Shown: positions 1-8,638, counted from the stretch's first letter. The stretch is 64,000 nt of DNA from Coralloluteibacterium thermophilum (GCF_042654365.1 NZ_JBHSGG010000002.1:186001-250000); one strand, 5' to 3'. Notes: a model not told the origin generated them from the sequence alone. Program-made: numbers and translations.

Positions 1-473
1 AGCCAGGCCATCAGGCGCTGCGGCGGCGTGTCCATGCGCGCCAGCGTGCTTTCGAGGATGCCGTGCGCGAGGCCGCGCCAGCCGGCATGCGCCGCGCCGA
101 CCTCGCTGCCGTCCTCGGCGCAGAACAGCACCGGCAGGCAATCCGCGGTGAGGATCGCCAGCACGACGCCGGGCACGGAGGTGACGGTGGCGTCCACCTC
201 CGGCGCGTCCAGCAGCGGCGCCTCCACCCGCAGAGCGTCGACGCCGTGCACCTGGCGCAGCCAGCTCGGCTCCGACGGCAGCCCCAGCAGCCCCGCGAGC
301 TGCGCGCGGTTGGCCTCGATGCTCTCGGAGAAGTCGCCGTCCGGCGCGTAGCGGCCGCCGAGGTTGAAGGTGTCGAACGGCGCCGCGCTGCACCCCGCCC
401 CGTAGCGCAGCGTCGTGAAGGCATGCACGCCCGGCGGCGCGGGCCAGTCGGCGGGGAGAAGGGCGGACTTCAT
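1..473 (-). CDS. pgeF: Polyphenol oxidase / purine nucleoside phosphorylase family protein (YfiH/PgeF), C-terminus outside window
   Basis: Partial gene: 157 codons from the ATG at 473 run off the left edge. The frame contains the family's metal-site segments LTADCLPVLFCAEDGSEVG (about residues 110-128) and AAHAGWRGLAHGIL just after it, with the Cys and His residues expected of the copper/zinc site. These proteins are described as multicopper-like phenol oxidases and as purine nucleoside phosphorylases linked to peptidoglycan editing. It follows rluD on the same strand after a 104-base gap; the rluD-yfiH pair divergent from bamD is also found in E. coli. Family assignment is firm; the physiological substrate is not decided by sequence. 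Confidence 0.93.
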   Translation of the reverse strand, partial: MKSALLPADWPAPPGVHAFTTLRYGAGCSAAPFDTFNLGGRYAPDGDFSESIEANRAQLAGLLGLPSEPSWLRQVHGVDALRVEAPLLDAPEVDATVTSVPGVVLAILTADCLPVLFCAEDGSEVGAAHAGWRGLAHGILESTLARMDTPPQRLMAW

Positions 474-510
474 CGAGAAGTGCGGATGAGGAACGGAGGA
501 ATGAGAGAGA

Positions 511-532
511 TGAGGAGCGCACAACGGGGATC
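511..532. repeat. Dispersed purine-rich intergenic repeat, copy 1
   Basis: In the rluD-pgeF gap. It starts TGAGGAGCG and matches the left arm of the hairpin at 2640-2661 at about 17 of 22 bases. GAGGAGCG (512-519) has an exact reverse complement CGCTCCTC at 549-556, so this copy can also fold. Two related copies in about 2 kb of otherwise unrelated spacer suggest a repeat family. Confidence 0.4.
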
Positions 533-577
533 AAGGGCGCACGATGACCGCTCCTCTCCCGCTCGCTCCCTCTTCAC

Positions 578-1564
578 TCACTTCTGCAGCCGGGAGTCCT
601 CGCGCAGCGCGGCGCAGAGGCGCTCGAAGTCGGCCGGGGGCGGCGCCTGCACGCGCAGCGGCTCCCCGCTGGCCGGATGCGCGAACTCCAGGGTCTCGGC
701 GTGCAGGGCCTGCCGCTTGAAGCCGCGCAGGGTCTCCACCAGCGCCTCGGTCGCGCCCTTCGGCAGGCGCAGCGCGCCGCCGTACAGCGGGTCGCCGACG
801 ATGGGGTGCTTGGCATGGGCCATGTGCACGCGGATCTGGTGGGTGCGCCCGGTCTCCAGGCGGCACTCCACCACGGTGTGGGCGCGGAACCGCTCGCGCA
901 CGCGGTAGTGGGTCACCGCCTCGCGGGCGTCGTGCATGCCCTCGGGCACCACCGCCCGGCGGATGCGGTCGGTGGGATGGCGGCCGATGGGCGCGTCGAT
1001 CCTGCCGCCGGCGATCATCGGGCCGACCACGACGGCCACGTACTGGCGGTGCACCCGCCGCTCCGAGAGCTGCTCGACCAGGGCGGCATGCGCGCGCAGC
1101 GTCCGCGCCACGACCATGAGGCCGGACGTGTCCTTGTCGAGGCGGTGCACGATGCCGGCGCGCGGAATGGCCGCCAGCGCCGGGTCGCGGTGCAGCAGGG
1201 CGTTGACCAGGGTGCCCGCCGGGTTGCCGGCGCCCGGATGCACCACCAACCCAGGCGGCTTGTTCAGGACGAAGACCTCGTCGTCCTCGTGCAGCACCTC
1301 CAGCGCGATCGCCTCGGGCTCCGCCCGCGTCTCGACCCCCAGCTCGGCCCGCACCCGCACGATCTCGCCGCCACGCACCGCCTCGCGCGGCTTCACCACG
1401 CGCCCGTCGAGGGTGGCGTCGCCGGACTTGATCCACTCGGTCAGCCGCGAGCGCGAGAAATCGGAGAAGAGTTCCGCCAGGACCTGGTCGAAGCGGCGTC
1501 CCGCGGCGCCGAGCGGGACCTCGGCCTCGAGGAGTTCGGTGCTGCCGGGCTCACGGGTGTTCAT
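578..1564 (-). CDS. rluD: 23S rRNA pseudouridine synthase RluD
   Basis: 328 aa. RluD makes the pseudouridines at 1911/1915/1917 in helix 69 of 23S rRNA. An S4-like RNA-binding domain covers about residues 20-75 (SRSRLTEWIKSGDATLDG) and the catalytic domain follows. The catalytic Asp is in GIVHRLDKDTSGL (Asp143; Asp139 in E. coli), and a later GRTHQIRVHM motif is present. The ATG at 1564 gives the usual family length; the open frame continues upstream but without family sequence. It lies divergently from bamD and upstream of pgeF. Confidence 0.96.
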   Translation of the reverse strand: MNTREPGSTELLEAEVPLGAAGRRFDQVLAELFSDFSRSRLTEWIKSGDATLDGRVVKPREAVRGGEIVRVRAELGVETRAEPEAIALEVLHEDDEVFVLNKPPGLVVHPGAGNPAGTLVNALLHRDPALAAIPRAGIVHRLDKDTSGLMVVARTLRAHAALVEQLSERRVHRQYVAVVVGPMIAGGRIDAPIGRHPTDRIRRAVVPEGMHDAREAVTHYRVRERFRAHTVVECRLETGRTHQIRVHMAHAKHPIVGDPLYGGALRLPKGATEALVETLRGFKRQALHAETLEFAHPASGEPLRVQAPPPADFERLCAALREDSRLQK

Positions 1565-1753
1565 GCGGTGTTCGACCTTGGAGAGGGGGAGACGGGGCGC
1601 CGGATGCGGGCAGGACCGCCCTAAACGACTGATCGGAAAGGAGGGCAGGACCGCCCCGGCCTGCTGCGCGGCGGGACGGTGGGCGTGCCCCGCCCGGGAC
1701 GTGCGGCAGCGCGCCGGAGGGGACCGCGAGTGGAGCGGGTGGGCGCCGGCGGC

Positions 1754-1759
1754 TATTAT
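1754..1759 (+). promoter_or_regulatory. Probable -10 element of bamD
   Basis: TATTAT 38 bases upstream of the bamD ATG, in the 233-base divergent rluD/bamD spacer. The -35 region is weak (GC-rich sequence at the right distance), so this is a position-based call. Confidence 0.35.
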
Positions 1760-1797
1760 CCCCGCTCTGGCCGGTTCCGGCATGCTCCCCTACCTCG

Positions 1798-2634
1798 ATG
1801 ACCCGACTCTTCGGATTCTCCCGTTTCGCCCTGCTGGTGCTCGTGGCGCTGACCCTCGCGCTCGGTGCCGGCTGCAGCCGCTTCGGCAAGAAGGAGCCCG
1901 AGACCGAGACGCTCGACGTGGCTCCGCTGTACGAGGCCGCCAACCAGTCGCTGCGCGACGGCAACTGGAACCGCGCGGCGCTCTACTATCGGCGCCTGAT
2001 CGCGCGCTTCCCGTACGGCGAGTACACCGAGCAGGCCCAGCTCGACCTGGCCTACGCGCAGTACAAGGCCAACAACTTCGACGACGCGACGTCGACGATC
2101 GACCGCTTCATCCGCACCTACCCCGCGCACCGGCACATCGACTACGCCTACTACCTGCGCGGGCTGGTCAACTTCGACCGCGACAACGCCTTCCTCGAGC
2201 GCATCGCCCGCCTGGACATGAGCCAGCGCGACCAGGCTTCGCCGCGGCAGAGCTTCAACGACTTCCTGCTGCTGGTGCAGCGCTACCCGGACAGCCGCTA
2301 CGCGCCGGACGCGCGCCAGCGCATGATCCACCTGCGCAACGAGCTGGCGCGGCACGACCTCAACGTCGGCCTGTACTACCTCGACCGCGGCGCCTATGTC
2401 GCGGCCGCCAACCGCGGCAAGCAGCTGCTCGAGAACTACCCGCGCAGCATGCACGACGGCGACGCCATCGCGCTGATGGGCGAGGCCTACACCCGCCTCG
2501 GCGAACAGGCGCTGGCCGCCGACTCCCGGCGCGTGCTGGAGGCCAACCACCCGGACCATCCGTGGTTGGCCGGCCGCTGGCCGGAGCGCGGCGGCCTCTG
2601 GCGCTCGCTGGTGCCGTTCTCCGGCGAACGCTGA
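1798..2634 (+). CDS. bamD: Outer membrane protein assembly factor BamD (lipoprotein)
   Basis: 278 aa. Essential lipoprotein of the BAM complex that folds beta-barrel proteins into the outer membrane. The signal peptide is MTRLFGFSRFALLVLVALT and the lipobox LGAGC puts the lipidated Cys near residue 25. TPR repeats fill the rest (YEAANQSLRDGNWNRAALYY, FPYGEYTEQAQLDLAYAQYK and so on), followed by the conserved YPDSRYAPDARQRM block. Length is slightly above E. coli BamD. It is divergent from rluD and convergent with nadE, separated by a long hairpin. Confidence 0.96.
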   Translation: MTRLFGFSRFALLVLVALTLALGAGCSRFGKKEPETETLDVAPLYEAANQSLRDGNWNRAALYYRRLIARFPYGEYTEQAQLDLAYAQYKANNFDDATSTIDRFIRTYPAHRHIDYAYYLRGLVNFDRDNAFLERIARLDMSQRDQASPRQSFNDFLLLVQRYPDSRYAPDARQRMIHLRNELARHDLNVGLYYLDRGAYVAAANRGKQLLENYPRSMHDGDAIALMGEAYTRLGEQALAADSRRVLEANHPDHPWLAGRWPERGGLWRSLVPFSGER

Positions 2635-2639
2635 ACGCC

Positions 2640-2689
2640 TGAGGAGCGAGAAACGAGGGTCGAGCAGCCCCCTCGTTGCTCACTCCTCA
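2640..2689. terminator. Long imperfect hairpin between convergent bamD and nadE; repeat copy 2
   Basis: Arms 2640-2659 and 2670-2689 pair at 18 of 20 positions around a 10-base loop. It sits between the bamD stop and the nadE stop, so it can end transcription from both sides; there is no clear T-run. The left arm belongs to the same purine-rich repeat family as 511-532, suggesting a mobile or REP-like repeat used as a terminator. Confidence 0.5.
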
Positions 2690-2706
2690 TCCTCGTTTCC
2701 CGCCCC

Positions 2707-4353
2707 CTACCCTTCCCGCCAGCCGTTGGTGATCGGATAGCGGCGCTCGCGGCCGAAGGCGCGGCGGGAGATCTTCGGGCCCGGCGCCGACTGGCGCCGC
2801 TTCCACTCGCTGATGCGCACCAGCCGGATGACCCTGTCCACGGTCCCCGCATCGTGGCCGCGCGCGACGATCTCCTCGCGCGAGAGCGCCTCGTCCACGT
2901 GGGCGAGCAGGATGGCGTCGAGGTCGTCGTAGGGCGGCAGCGAGTCCTGGTCGGTCTGGTTCTCGCGCAGCTCGGCGGAGGGCGCCCGCTCGATCACCCC
3001 GACCGGGATCGCGTCGACCTCGCCCTTGGCGTTGCGCCAGCGGCTCAGCGCGTAGACCTCGGTCTTGTAGAGGTCCTTGATCGGCGCGTAGCCGCCGGCC
3101 ATGTCGCCGTAGATGGTCGCGTAGCCCACGGCGTACTCGCTCTTGTTGCCGGTGGTGAGCAGCATGCCGCCGAACTTGTTCGACAGCGCCATCAGGATGG
3201 CGCCGCGGGTCCGCGACTGCAGGTTCTCCTCGGTCACGTCGGGCTCGGTGCCGGCGAGCAGCGGGGCCAGGGCGTCGAGGAAGCCCTGGTGCGGCTTCTC
3301 GATGGGCACGGTGAGCAGCTTCACGCCCAGGGCGCGCGCCTGTTCGTCCGCCAGGGCGTTGCTGAGCTCGGCGGTGTAGCGCGAGGGCAGGCGCACCGCG
3401 GTGACGTTCTCGCCGCCGATCGCGTCGGCGGCGATCGCCAGCACCAGGGAGGAGTCGATGCCGCCCGAGAGGCCCAGCAGCGCCTGCCGGAAGCCGTTCT
3501 TGTGCAGGTAGTCGCGGGTGCCGCGGACGATGCCGCGATAGGCCAGGCTCTCGAAGCTCTCGTCGTCCTCCTCCGGCCAGGCGACCCGGACGAAGCGCTT
3601 GCCGTCGGCGTCGAGGTCGGCGACCAGCCAGTGGTCCTCGAAGGCGCGCGCCGCCGGGTGCAGGTGGCCATCGTGGTCGATCAGCAGGGACGCGCCGTCG
3701 AACATCAGTTCGTCCTGCCCGCCGACCAGGTTGAGGTAGGCCATCGGCACCCCCGCCTCGCGCGAGCGGCTGCACACCACCTCGGCCCGCCGGCGGTGCT
3801 TGTCGCGTTCGTAGGGCGAGGCGTTGGGCACCAGCAGCAGCTCGGCGCCCGCTGCCACGGTCTCGGCGACGTGCTCGCCGTACCAGAGGTCCTCGCAGAC
3901 CAGCAGGCCGACGGCCACGCCGTTCACGTCGAACACGCAGGTCTCGCCGCCGCAGGCGAAATGCCGCTTCTCGTCGAAGACCGCGTAGTTGGGCAGCTCG
4001 CGCTTGCGGTAGGTGCGCTCGATCCGCCCGTCGCGCAGCACGCTGGCCGCGTTGTAGAGCGCGCTGCCCACCGCCTCCGGCCAGCCGACCACGGCGACGA
4101 TGCCGCGCGCCTCCGCAGCGACGGCCTCGATGGCCTCCGCGCAGTCGGCCAGGAAGCGCGGCCGGGTCAGCAGGTCCTCCGGCGGGTAGCCGCAGAGCGC
4201 CAGCTCCGGGAACACCACCACGTCCGCGCCGTGGACGTCGCGCGCCTCGGCGATCAGCGCGCGGATGCGCTCGACGTTGCCGCGCACCGCGCCCACCGGG
4301 AAGTCGAACTGCGCCAGCGCGATCCGCAACCGCGCTCCATCGGTCTTCGCCAC
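2707..4353 (-). CDS. nadE: Glutamine-dependent NAD+ synthetase
   Basis: 548 aa. Final step of NAD synthesis: amidates deamido-NAD using ammonia released from glutamine. The N-terminal nitrilase-type glutaminase has Glu50 (VVFPELALCGYPPEDLL), Lys118 (RKREL) and Cys153 (LVCEDLWYGE). The C-terminal synthetase has the PP-loop LGLSGGIDSS (SGGIDSS at 296-302) and TTGNKSEYAVGYATIYGD. I chose the GTG at 4353 because an AGGAGGG sequence precedes it and the protein then starts directly at the amidase strand (RLRIALAQFDF). Length is normal for the two-domain enzyme. Confidence 0.95.
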   Translation of the reverse strand: MAKTDGARLRIALAQFDFPVGAVRGNVERIRALIAEARDVHGADVVVFPELALCGYPPEDLLTRPRFLADCAEAIEAVAAEARGIVAVVGWPEAVGSALYNAASVLRDGRIERTYRKRELPNYAVFDEKRHFACGGETCVFDVNGVAVGLLVCEDLWYGEHVAETVAAGAELLLVPNASPYERDKHRRRAEVVCSRSREAGVPMAYLNLVGGQDELMFDGASLLIDHDGHLHPAARAFEDHWLVADLDADGKRFVRVAWPEEDDESFESLAYRGIVRGTRDYLHKNGFRQALLGLSGGIDSSLVLAIAADAIGGENVTAVRLPSRYTAELSNALADEQARALGVKLLTVPIEKPHQGFLDALAPLLAGTEPDVTEENLQSRTRGAILMALSNKFGGMLLTTGNKSEYAVGYATIYGDMAGGYAPIKDLYKTEVYALSRWRNAKGEVDAIPVGVIERAPSAELRENQTDQDSLPPYDDLDAILLAHVDEALSREEIVARGHDAGTVDRVIRLVRISEWKRRQSAPGPKISRRAFGRERRYPITNGWREG

Positions 4354-4448
4354 ACCACCCTCCTCGCTACGGATTCGCCGCGCATTGTGAGGGCAAGGGC
4401 GTGGGCGAGGCAGCAAGGCGCGCGCGTCCGGCCATGGCGCGCCACGGC

Positions 4449-4925
4449 TCAGTCCTCCGGCAGGAGCTCCAGCGCGAGCACCAGCGCGTCCTCGCGCCCG
4501 CCCACGGCGGGGTAGTAGCCGCGACGGCGGCCGATCTCGTTGAAGCCGGCGCGGTCGTAGAGGGCGATCGCGGGCGCGTTCGACGGCCGCACTTCGAGGA
4601 AGACGCGCTGCGCGTCGGCGCCGCGCGCCGCCGCGATGATCCGCGCCAGCAGCCGCGCGCCCAGGCCTCGGGACTGGTGCTCCGGAGCCACGCACAGGTT
4701 GAGCAGGTGCGCCTCGCCCGCCGCCACGCTCAGCACCGCATAGCCGGCGAGGCCGCGGGCGTCCTCGGCAACCCAGCAGGCATAGCCGGCACGCAGGCAG
4801 TCGCGGAAGATGCCCGGGCTCCACGGAAAGGGATAGGCACGCTGCTCGACGGCGGCCACCGCGGGCAGGTCGGCCTCGCGCATCGGCCGCAGGCTGATCG
4901 CCGGCTCCTGCGCCGCCGCGTTCAT
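4449..4925 (-). CDS. rimI: Ribosomal protein bS18 N-alanine acetyltransferase RimI (GNAT)
   Basis: 158 aa GNAT fold. It begins ISLRPMREADLPAVAAVEQ and has the early EQRAYPFPWS motif typical of RimI. The acetyl-CoA loop is CVAPEHQSRGLGARLL (Q/RxxGxG/A) and the C-terminal ALYDRAGFNEIGRRRGYY block is characteristic of the family, which acetylates the N-terminus of ribosomal protein S18. The ATG at 4925 overlaps the stop of the upstream gene by 4 bases, giving an operon pssA - holD-like - rimI. Confidence 0.92.
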   Translation of the reverse strand: MNAAAQEPAISLRPMREADLPAVAAVEQRAYPFPWSPGIFRDCLRAGYACWVAEDARGLAGYAVLSVAAGEAHLLNLCVAPEHQSRGLGARLLARIIAAARGADAQRVFLEVRPSNAPAIALYDRAGFNEIGRRRGYYPAVGGREDALVLALELLPED

Positions 4926-5269
4926 CGCCGCGCGCGCTCCCGGCGCAGGCGCCGCAGGGCCGGCCACAGCGCACGCTTGCCCGCCGCCGTACGCAGCACC
5001 GCGGGCGGCGGCAGCAGGATGGGGAAGGCCTCGATGACCGCGGGCGCCGCGCCGATGGCGCCGTACAGCGCGGCGACGAGGCGCGGCGCGTACGGCTCGC
5101 CCCCCGCCGGCATGGGCAGCGCGCCCACGGGCTCCGGGGCCGGCCCGGCCGCCTGGCGCGGCGGCGCCTCCGGCGCAGGCTGGCCGGGGGCCTCGTCGGC
5201 GCGGCGCACGTGCAGGACGAAGCCCATCGCCTCGAGCGCGCGCCGCTGGCCGGGCGTCCAGGCGCTCAT
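4922..5269 (-). CDS. Small protein, candidate DNA polymerase III psi subunit (HolD-like)
   Basis: 115 aa, translationally coupled on both sides (4-base overlaps with pssA and rimI). The N-terminus WTPGQRRALEAMGFVLHVRR resembles the short HolD N-terminal segment that contacts the chi subunit, and the C-terminus AAGKRALWPALRRL resembles the ARAALWQQI-type end of HolD. The middle is Pro/Ala-rich and low in information. In enterobacteria holD is directly upstream of rimI, which supports the idea. Whole-length similarity cannot be shown by eye; it may instead be an unrelated lineage-specific protein. Confidence 0.5.
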   Translation of the reverse strand: MSAWTPGQRRALEAMGFVLHVRRADEAPGQPAPEAPPRQAAGPAPEPVGALPMPAGGEPYAPRLVAALYGAIGAAPAVIEAFPILLPPPAVLRTAAGKRALWPALRRLRRERARR

Positions 5270-6051
5270 GCGCCTCCGTCGCCGCCGGCGGGCAGCCCGC
5301 TGCGCCGGCGACGGCGCAGCCACAGCGCATGCAGCGGGCCGGACAGCGCGTAGGCGATGCCGATGGCCAGCAGCACGCGCGGCAGGTCGATCACGAGGAT
5401 CACGATGACCAGCAGCACCCCGAGCAGCACCACGAAGGGCACGCGGTCGCGCGGCGCCGCCTTGAAGCTGAAGTAGCGCAGCCGGCTCACCATCAGCAGG
5501 CCGCAGACGACCGTGACCGCCAGTGCGACCCAGCGCATCTCGTCGCCGGTGACGCCGAGTCTGCCGTCGGCGAACGACCACACGAAGGCCATCATCAGGC
5601 CGGCCGCGGCAGGGCTCGCCAGGCCAACGAACCAGCGCTTGTCCACCGCGTCCACCTGGGAGTTGAAGCGCGCCAGCCGCAGCGCCGCGCAGGCGGCGTA
5701 GAGGAAGGCCGCGGCCCAGCCGATGCGCCCGGCGAGCGCGCCGTCGAGCTGCAGCGAGGCCAGCGCCCAGTGGTACATGACCAGCGCGGGCGCCATGCCG
5801 AAGCTGACCAGGTCGGCCAGGGAGTCGTACTGCACGCCGAAGGCGCTGCTGGTGCCGGTCAGGCGCGCCACGCGGCCGTCGATGCCGTCCATCACCGCGG
5901 CGATGAAGACCGCGATGCAGGCCTGCACGACGTCGCCGTTGGCCGCGGCGATGATCGCGTAGAACCCCGCGAACAGCCCGGCGGTGGTGAACAGGTTCGG
6001 GAGCAGGTAGACGCCGCGGCCACGTGGCGCGGCGGGATCGGTTGAGCTCAT
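5266..6051 (-). CDS. pssA: CDP-diacylglycerol-serine O-phosphatidyltransferase (PssA, membrane type)
   Basis: 261 aa integral membrane enzyme that makes phosphatidylserine, the precursor of phosphatidylethanolamine. The CDP-alcohol phosphotransferase signature DG-x2-AR-x8-G-x3-D-x3-D is complete: DGRVARLTGTSSAFG followed by VQYDSLAD. The N-terminus YLLPNLFTTAGLFAGFYAI is typical of the PssA subclass rather than PgsA. Several further membrane helices follow and the C-terminus is Arg-rich. The ATG at 6051 matches the family start. It is first in an overlapping operon with the holD-like gene and rimI. Confidence 0.93.
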   Translation of the reverse strand: MSSTDPAAPRGRGVYLLPNLFTTAGLFAGFYAIIAAANGDVVQACIAVFIAAVMDGIDGRVARLTGTSSAFGVQYDSLADLVSFGMAPALVMYHWALASLQLDGALAGRIGWAAAFLYAACAALRLARFNSQVDAVDKRWFVGLASPAAAGLMMAFVWSFADGRLGVTGDEMRWVALAVTVVCGLLMVSRLRYFSFKAAPRDRVPFVVLLGVLLVIVILVIDLPRVLLAIGIAYALSGPLHALWLRRRRRSGLPAGGDGGA

Positions 6052-6274
6052 TGGCGCGCCTGAATGGATCGCTGGAAGTGTAGAGCGTGTCGTGCCCTTT
6101 GGGATGGATGCCCGGGCCGCCGGCGGTGCGGAAGACCGGCCTCGCGCGCGCCGCCGCCGTCCGGCGGACGCCGCCGCGCCGCCCCAAAGTACATGACGCG
6201 CTTCGCGCCCGGCCATCTTGCCAGCCTCCCGGACGGGTGCTAACAAGTGCGGACTTTTCTGGGGAGTCTCCGCC

Positions 6275-6682
6275 GTGCCTGCCGTCCGCCTCGTCTCCAT
6301 CGCGCTGGCGGGCCTGCTGCCGCTCGCCGCATCCGCGCAGCAGGACCGCATCTACACCTGGACCGACGCCGACGGCGTCACCCACTACTCCGGGTCGCCG
6401 CCGCCCGCCGGACGCTACGAGGAACGCACCTTCACCCGCAGCGGCGCATCCGGCAGCGTGCAGCGCGACGACGACGCGTCCGCCGCGGCGGACCCCATGG
6501 CCGAGAACTGCAACCGCGCGCGCGAGAACCTGGAGCTGCTCGGCCGCGACGTCTCGGTGATGGTGGACACCAACGGCGACGGCACCCCGGACTCGCCCCT
6601 CAGCGACACCGACCGCGCCAACCAGCTCGAACTCGCCAACGCCCAGGTGCGCGCCTACTGCGCCGCCGACGGCGCGCCCTGA
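6275..6682 (+). CDS. Secreted DUF4124-domain protein
   Basis: 135 aa. A signal peptide (VPAVRLVSIALAGLLPLAASA) is followed by the DUF4124 pattern IYTWTDADGVTHYSGSPPP, which this family carries just after the signal cleavage site. The rest is hydrophilic, with a DTNGDGTPDSP stretch that looks like a calcium-type loop. The GTG at 6275 is chosen because GGGGAG lies about 8 bases upstream and the signal peptide begins there; a longer frame exists without better support. Such proteins are common and uncharacterised in this order. It stands alone between pssA (divergent) and proS. Confidence 0.75.
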   Translation: MPAVRLVSIALAGLLPLAASAQQDRIYTWTDADGVTHYSGSPPPAGRYEERTFTRSGASGSVQRDDDASAAADPMAENCNRARENLELLGRDVSVMVDTNGDGTPDSPLSDTDRANQLELANAQVRAYCAADGAP

Positions 6683-6693
6683 CGGCAGCGGCG

Positions 6694-6725
6694 CCCGGCA
6701 CGCCCGGCACGCCCGGCACGCCCGG
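6694..6725. repeat. 9-base tandem repeat (CCCGGCACG), about 3.5 units
   Basis: Three exact copies at 6694-6720 plus a partial fourth, in the 121-base spacer between the DUF4124 gene and proS. It probably arose by replication slippage; no gene or binding site is evident in it. Confidence 0.7.
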
Positions 6726-6769
6726 GGGCGCCACGGGCACGCGCCGTGGCGCCGGCGGCGGGGCACGGC

Positions 6770-6775
6770 GATAAT
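6770..6775 (+). promoter_or_regulatory. Probable -10 element of proS
   Basis: GATAAT 29 bases upstream of the proS ATG, the most AT-rich point of the spacer. No good -35 is visible 17 bases upstream. Confidence 0.35.
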
Positions 6776-6803
6776 CGCCCGCTTTCCACGCCGAACGCCG
6801 CCC

Positions 6804-8513
6804 ATGCGCCTGTCGCAGTTCCATCTCAACACCTCCAAGGAAACCCCCGCCGACGCCGAGCTGCCCAGCCACCGGCTGATGCTGCGCGCCGGCATGATCC
6901 GCAAGCTCGCGGCCGGCATCTACACCTGGAGCCCGCTCGGCCTGCGCGTGCTGCGCCGGGTCGAGGCGGTGGTGCGCGAGGAAATGCAGCGTGCCGGCGC
7001 GGTCGAGATGCTGATGCCGTCCATCCAGCCGCGCGAGCTGTGGGAGGAGACCGGGCGCTGGGAGAAGTTCGGCGGCCAGCTTCTGAAACTGCGTGACCGC
7101 AAGGAGGCCGAGTTCGCCTACGGCCCCACCCACGAGGAGGTGGTCACCGATTTCGCGCGCAACGAACTGTCCAGCTACAGGCAGTTGCCGCTGGCGGTCT
7201 TCCAGATCCAGACCAAGTTCCGCGACGAGATCCGTCCGCGCTTCGGCGTGATGCGCGCCCGCGAATTCCTGATGAAGGACGCCTATTCCTTCCACCTCAC
7301 GGCGGAGGATCTGGACCGCGAATACTGGAACATGTACGCCGCCTACGGCCGCATTTTCGAGCGCCTCGGCCTGCGTTTCCGCGCCGTGCTGGCCGACACC
7401 GGCGCCATCGGCGGCTCGGCCAGCCACGAATTCCACGTTCTGGCCGATTCCGGCGAGGACGCCATCGCCTGGTCCGACGGCTCGGACTACGCCGCCAACG
7501 TCGAACTCGCCGAGGCGCTGGCGCCTGCCGCGCCGCGGCCCGCCGCGACGGAATCCCTGCGCGAGGTGGAAACCCCCGCCCAGAGGACCTGCGAGGACGT
7601 GGCCGCCCTGCTCGGGATCCCGCTGGCGCGCACGGTGAAGTCGTTGGCCCTGGTCGGCGAGCAGGGTTTCGTGCTGGCCCTGCTGCGCGGCGACCACGCC
7701 CTCAACGAGATCAAGCTGCGCAAGGTCGAGGGCCTGGGCGAATACCGCATGGCCACCGAGGCCGAGATTCTGGAGCACCTGGGCGCGGCGCCCGGCTTCC
7801 TCGGCCCCGTGAACCCCGCGCGCCCGCTCCAGGTGGTCGCCGACCGCGCGGTCGCCGCCATGGCGGATTTCGTCGTCGGCGCCAACCGCGACGGCTACCA
7901 CCTTGCCGGCGTCAACTGGGGCCGCGACCTGCCCGAGCCCGCGGTCGTCGCCGACCTGCGCAACGCCGAGGCCGGCGATCCCTCGCCGGACGGCAAGGGC
8001 ACCCTGGCCATCGCGCGCGGCATCGAGGTCGGCCACGTGTTCCAGCTCGGCCAGAAATACGCCGAGGCGATGGGCGCCACCGTGCTCGACGAGCAGGGCA
8101 AGGCCCGGGTGCTGCACATGGGCTGCTACGGCATCGGCGTTTCCCGCATCGTCGCCGCGGCCATCGAACAGAACCACGACGAGGCCGGCATCCGCTGGCC
8201 GGAGGCGATGGCGCCGTGGCGCGTCGCGGTGTGCGTGATCAATCCCAAGAACGATCCCGCCGTCGCCGCCGCGGCCGAATCGCTGTATTCGGAGCTGGCC
8301 GCCGCCGGTATCGATACCGTGCTGGACGACCGCGGGCTGCGCCCCGGGCAGATGTTCGCGGATATGGAACTCGTCGGCATTCCGCACCGCGTGGTGGTCT
8401 CGGCGCGCGGCCTGGAGAACGGCACCTACGAATACCGTTCACGCAGCGCCGACGAAAGCGAGGCGCTGGAACGGGCGGCCCTGTTCGCGCGCCTCGCCCC
8501 GAAAACCGCCTGA
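6804..8513 (+). CDS. proS: Prolyl-tRNA synthetase (bacterial type, with INS editing domain)
   Basis: 569 aa class II synthetase charging tRNA-Pro. Class II motifs are visible: motif 2 in FRDEIRPRFGVMRAREFLMKD (read as two short blocks) and motif 3 in GCYGIGVSRIVAAAIEQ. The central editing insertion (about residues 225-400) that clears Ala-tRNA-Pro is present (YRMATEAEILEHLG, GANRDGYHLAGVNW), as is the C-terminal anticodon-binding domain (LDDRGLRPGQMFADMELVG). Length is that of the E. coli-type enzyme. Transcription ends at the strong hairpin at 8537. Confidence 0.97.
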   Translation: MRLSQFHLNTSKETPADAELPSHRLMLRAGMIRKLAAGIYTWSPLGLRVLRRVEAVVREEMQRAGAVEMLMPSIQPRELWEETGRWEKFGGQLLKLRDRKEAEFAYGPTHEEVVTDFARNELSSYRQLPLAVFQIQTKFRDEIRPRFGVMRAREFLMKDAYSFHLTAEDLDREYWNMYAAYGRIFERLGLRFRAVLADTGAIGGSASHEFHVLADSGEDAIAWSDGSDYAANVELAEALAPAAPRPAATESLREVETPAQRTCEDVAALLGIPLARTVKSLALVGEQGFVLALLRGDHALNEIKLRKVEGLGEYRMATEAEILEHLGAAPGFLGPVNPARPLQVVADRAVAAMADFVVGANRDGYHLAGVNWGRDLPEPAVVADLRNAEAGDPSPDGKGTLAIARGIEVGHVFQLGQKYAEAMGATVLDEQGKARVLHMGCYGIGVSRIVAAAIEQNHDEAGIRWPEAMAPWRVAVCVINPKNDPAVAAAAESLYSELAAAGIDTVLDDRGLRPGQMFADMELVGIPHRVVVSARGLENGTYEYRSRSADESEALERAALFARLAPKTA

Positions 8514-8536
8514 CGGCGGGGGGCCACGGGCATCGG

Positions 8537-8570
8537 AAAGGGCCGCGCCGGGCGCGGCCCTTTCATTTTC
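8537..8570 (+). terminator. Rho-independent terminator of proS
   Basis: Perfect 12-base stem AAAGGGCCGCGC (8537-8548) / GCGCGGCCCTTT (8552-8563) with a CGG loop, followed by a T-rich tail (CATTTT). Confidence 0.9.
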
Positions 8571-8638
8571 ATGCCTGCGCATGGCTAAATAAGCGGTGGC
8601 GTCCCTCGCCATGACTTTCAATTAAGAGGAAACCCCCG

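Noticed and set aside
936..2642. Plus-strand open frame of about 568 codons spanning rluD and bamD
   Set aside because: Low-complexity Arg/Ala/Ser translation in the shadow of two well-supported genes.
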